From: CAYJXK01 sp964374115
GTDB lineage: Bacteria > Patescibacteriota > Patescibacteriia > Magasanikbacterales > UBA922
DNA: 14,975 nt
NCBI GenBank assembly: GCA_964374115.1
Contig: CAYJXK010000021.1
Coordinates: forward strand, 1-14,975
Reading direction: 5' to 3'
In this document: positions 12,682 through 14,975 of the stretch, in pieces
Numbering within the stretch: the first letter of the stretch is position 1
Layout: every line of letters begins with the position of its first letter
The notes under the pieces: model-generated
The model's input: the letters and a program-made list of their open reading frames with translations, nothing else
Told to the model about the DNA's origin: nothing
Database searches by the model: none
Made by a program: the position numbers and the translations under genes

Positions 12682-14934
12682 TTAAAATGTTTTCATAGCC
12701 CAGAGCGAGAAACGTTTCGGCTCATCAAATTTTTTCGTTTTGTGCGATTCTGGATTCCCCATTGTCACGAGAATAAATCGTTTTTCATCCGCTTTTCGCT
12801 CGACCAGCATCACGAGACTTGTCCCGGCTTCTTCCAGATACCCAGTTTTGCTCGCGAGGACTCTATACGAAAGAGACGAGTCGAGCGCGAGGTCATTGCT
12901 ATGAGTGTCTGCATGATTTGGCTTTCCATCGATGTCTAGAATTTCTTTGTACTCGTACGATTTTTTTCCGAGGATGGTGCGAAGTTTGGGGAGTCGTATG
13001 GCTTTTTCAAACAGTGTCGCATATTCTCTTCCTGTGGTAACACTGGCGAGCTCTACCCCGCTCACATCCGCAATCCGCGTTTTTGAAAGTCCCCAAGAGG
13101 CAATGTTTCCATTCATTTTCTTGATAAATTCTGATTCGTTCGATTCCACATTTGACACAAGCATTCGGGCCGGTGTATTCACGGAAGAAATAAGCATGGC
13201 GTCCATGAGATCTTTGTTTTTTACCTTTTCACCTTCCGCAATGCGGTAATTATGGTATGTTTCTTTGTGTGTCGCGGGCTCAAAGGTGGTCACATTATCC
13301 ATCTTGATTCCTTCTTTCAACAGTTGATAGCCGGTCATCACTTTGGCAAGCGATGCCATCGGCCGGACCACATCAATATTTTTTCCTGCAAGTATGTTGC
13401 CCGTATCATAGTCTGCGACAGCGTACACATCCATAGGTGTCTCAAATGCTATCCCGATCACGACGGTTTCTTCTTTTGGTGTTCGTTGCAGGAGATCCGA
13501 TGCAGGAGTCGACGGTACGGTCGTTGAGACAATGTTTTCTGACGCTGTCATCGCAATCGGACGTCGGAGCGTGAGCGGAGCGCCACTCGGATGGGCAAGA
13601 CCCACTGTGTCATTCACAGAAATGACTTGTGACCACTCATATCCTAAATTCAGAAATACATCTTCAGAGGGGATACGTCTCTTTTTTCCATGTTCAACAA
13701 CATAAATGTTTGTGCTCCCTTTGACGCGCAGTAACGTGCCATCCTTGAGAAGAATCAACTCAGAGGATTCTTCAAGTTTGTTGAGCGCTTCCAATGTGAT
13801 GGAAGTGATCTTCAATTCTGGAAAATTTATTTTTGCGATTGTCTCATCCACAAGAGGATAATAGATATTATCTTTGATGTAGAAGAGAGATTGTGTCCCT
13901 TTCACTCGGACTACTTTTCCAAGCGGGGCTGCGTCGGTCGGCTGTATCTCTCCTCCCATGCGATACGGCGCGATATCCTCTGCGGAGACGGAGAGGATTT
14001 CATCCGGATGAAATCCTAGTTTTTTGCGAGTTTCCTCGGAAAATGGACGAAGCGTGTCGTCATCGAGCAGATAATAGGTATGCTCGTGTTGTAGTACAGA
14101 ATAATTGGGTAGAGTAATAGGGGTCCCGAGTTCATATCGAGCGAGTTCTGATTCCGGGATCATAATAATCCGTTTCGGATCATATCGCGTGGTGAGCGCG
14201 GTCATGCTCGAAAATGGGCGTTTCTTTTTATTTTGAAGCACGTACACGATCGGTTCTCTCTCTGTTTTTACCAATGTGCCGTCTGGGTAAATCTGGTCGA
14301 ACCATTGTTGCCAAAGTTTCCAAAAATTTTCATTGCCGTTCAGATGTGGCGTGTATGTATACAAAAATGCCGTGGCAAAGTTTGCTGGTTTTACCTCAGT
14401 AGTATCAATGGCATATACGATGTTGGGTCGTTTGATCCATGCTTGCTCTGTGACATGATCATAATACCAGCGCATGATGCCAGCCGCATTATCCACTTGT
14501 GTCCCGAAGCCTTTGTATTTTTGTATTTTTTCATCATCTGTTTTACAGCTGTCGCATACTCCATAGCCTGTTGCCCAGTCAAGTTGTTTTTGAGTGGGGT
14601 CGGGGTCGGTAATCAAACTTTGTTCTTTTTGCAATTTTACCAGAATATATTTCGGATTGATGGTGTATTCTTTGGCCGCTCGATAGATAATTTCTGATGT
14701 TTTTCTCCTTTTGCCAGAAGCATCAAGGGTTTTGAGCGTGGCAATAAAACCTCCTTTTTCTTTGAGAAATGTTTGAATATCACCTCGAGTCATGCTATTT
14801 GCATCTTGCATTTCTTCGTCACTGATAATAAAATTGGGGTCAAATGCTGAATTTTCTGCGGCGATCACTGGAATGAAGGGGAGAAAAAGATAGAGAGAAA
14901 CCAATATACCGACTGTCATAGTTGGTTTTTTCAT
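12682..14934 (-). CDS. Secreted D-alanyl-D-alanine carboxypeptidase with transglycosylase-like domain and surface repeats
   Basis: The 750-residue protein starts with a signal peptide (MKKPTMTVGILVSLYLFLPFIPVIAA, cleavage probably after AA). A lysozyme/transglycosylase-like domain follows (about 75-215), with EYTINPKYILVKLQKEQSLI, ATGYGVCDSC and NAAGIMRWYYDH; the glutamate in QKEQS is a candidate catalytic residue. Four related repeats of about 55 residues then span about 220-460, with patterns like GTLLRVKGSTNIYVVEHGKKRRIPS...LGYEWSQVISV. The C-terminal third is a peptidase S11 (DacA-like) domain with SxxK (S528, K531), SxN (S584-N586) and KTG (696-698), so the penicillin-binding active site looks complete. 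It should trim peptidoglycan stem peptides outside the membrane. The frame extends to 14961, but the ATG at 14934 gives a normal signal peptide and sits just after the -10 box. It opens the six-gene minus-strand operon. Confidence 0.92.
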   Translation of the reverse strand: MKKPTMTVGILVSLYLFLPFIPVIAAENSAFDPNFIISDEEMQDANSMTRGDIQTFLKEKGGFIATLKTLDASGKRRKTSEIIYRAAKEYTINPKYILVKLQKEQSLITDPDPTQKQLDWATGYGVCDSCKTDDEKIQKYKGFGTQVDNAAGIMRWYYDHVTEQAWIKRPNIVYAIDTTEVKPANFATAFLYTYTPHLNGNENFWKLWQQWFDQIYPDGTLVKTEREPIVYVLQNKKKRPFSSMTALTTRYDPKRIIMIPESELARYELGTPITLPNYSVLQHEHTYYLLDDDTLRPFSEETRKKLGFHPDEILSVSAEDIAPYRMGGEIQPTDAAPLGKVVRVKGTQSLFYIKDNIYYPLVDETIAKINFPELKITSITLEALNKLEESSELILLKDGTLLRVKGSTNIYVVEHGKKRRIPSEDVFLNLGYEWSQVISVNDTVGLAHPSGAPLTLRRPIAMTASENIVSTTVPSTPASDLLQRTPKEETVVIGIAFETPMDVYAVADYDTGNILAGKNIDVVRPMASLAKVMTGYQLLKEGIKMDNVTTFEPATHKETYHNYRIAEGEKVKNKDLMDAMLISSVNTPARMLVSNVESNESEFIKKMNGNIASWGLSKTRIADVSGVELASVTTGREYATLFEKAIRLPKLRTILGKKSYEYKEILDIDGKPNHADTHSNDLALDSSLSYRVLASKTGYLEEAGTSLVMLVERKADEKRFILVTMGNPESHKTKKFDEPKRFSLWAMKTF

Positions 14935-14939
14935 ATGGG

Positions 14940-14952
14940 GCAAGTATACCAT
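14940..14952 (-). promoter_or_regulatory. Extended -10 promoter of the minus-strand operon, near-leaderless
   Basis: Read on the minus strand, TGGTATACT (complement of 14943-14951) matches an extended -10 element (TG-N-TATAAT with TATACT). Eight bases separate the box from the carboxypeptidase ATG at 14934, so the transcript would begin only a few bases before the start codon. No -35 box and no ribosome binding site are seen. Confidence 0.6.
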
Positions 14953-14975
14953 AGGGAGCACGAAAGGGGGAAGGG

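Noticed and set aside
1..14975. Alternative genetic code 25 (TGA as glycine)
   Set aside because: Several genes end naturally at TGA exactly where the family ends or where the next gene overlaps (hrcA, nudix-grpE, MEMO-like, priA-like).
1..14975. CRISPR array, tRNA, rRNA, transposase or phage genes
   Set aside because: No regularly spaced direct repeats, no cloverleaf or rRNA motifs, and no mobile-element protein motifs were seen.

Overview
The window reads as the chromosome of a small-genome bacterium, most likely a member of the Candidate Phyla Radiation (Patescibacteria). This is inference from gene content and trimmed protein architectures: a 224-residue HrcA, a helicase-dead PriA-like protein, a DM13 membrane protein inside the chaperone cluster, and a multi-domain D-Ala-D-Ala carboxypeptidase with CPR-style surface repeats. 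Genes are packed, few starts have a clear Shine-Dalgarno sequence, and TGA is used as stop (hrcA, nudix-grpE, priA), so code 25 of some CPR lineages does not apply. No mobile-element gene, CRISPR array, tRNA or rRNA was seen.

Left half (15-6345, plus strand). A short SPFH/prohibitin-like protein comes first. It is followed by a 178-bp gap with a long imperfect inverted repeat, a near-consensus sigma70 promoter and a CIRCE-type operator. Then comes a chaperone cluster: hrcA (repressor), a fused NUDIX hydrolase-GrpE, dnaK, a membrane-anchored DM13 protein, and dnaJ. HrcA should bind the operator and repress its own transcription unit. GrpE, DnaK and DnaJ form the Hsp70 machine. A terminator-like hairpin and TATAAT boxes between grpE and dnaK suggest that dnaK, dnaJ and the DM13 gene can also be transcribed from an internal, probably leaderless start.

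Middle (6346-6935). This is the only long stretch without a recognisable gene. It holds a terminator-like hairpin after dnaJ, one arm of the dispersed repeat also seen upstream of hrcA, and about 370 bp of G-rich, hairpin-rich DNA. The latter could be an unrecognised structured RNA; I could not match it to RNase P RNA, tmRNA, SRP RNA or 6S RNA.

Right half (14934 down to 6936, minus strand). Six genes form a tight operon with gaps of 3-4 bases or overlaps: a secreted D-Ala-D-Ala carboxypeptidase, a MEMO/LigB-like protein, a PriA-like protein, peptide deformylase (def), methionyl-tRNA formyltransferase (fmt) and an O-antigen ligase-like polymerase. An extended -10 promoter sits 8 bases upstream of the first ATG, and a strong hairpin lies at the far end. 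The order mixes wall and surface functions with replication restart and formyl-methionine metabolism.

Most notable points: the NUDIX-GrpE fusion; a CIRCE variant overlapping both the -10 box and the start codon, with the ribosome binding site in its loop; loss of PriA helicase motifs while all eight zinc cysteines remain; a perfect 40-bp palindrome inside the O-antigen ligase gene; a heptanucleotide tandem repeat in fmt; and a terminator hairpin lying inside the last reading frame.
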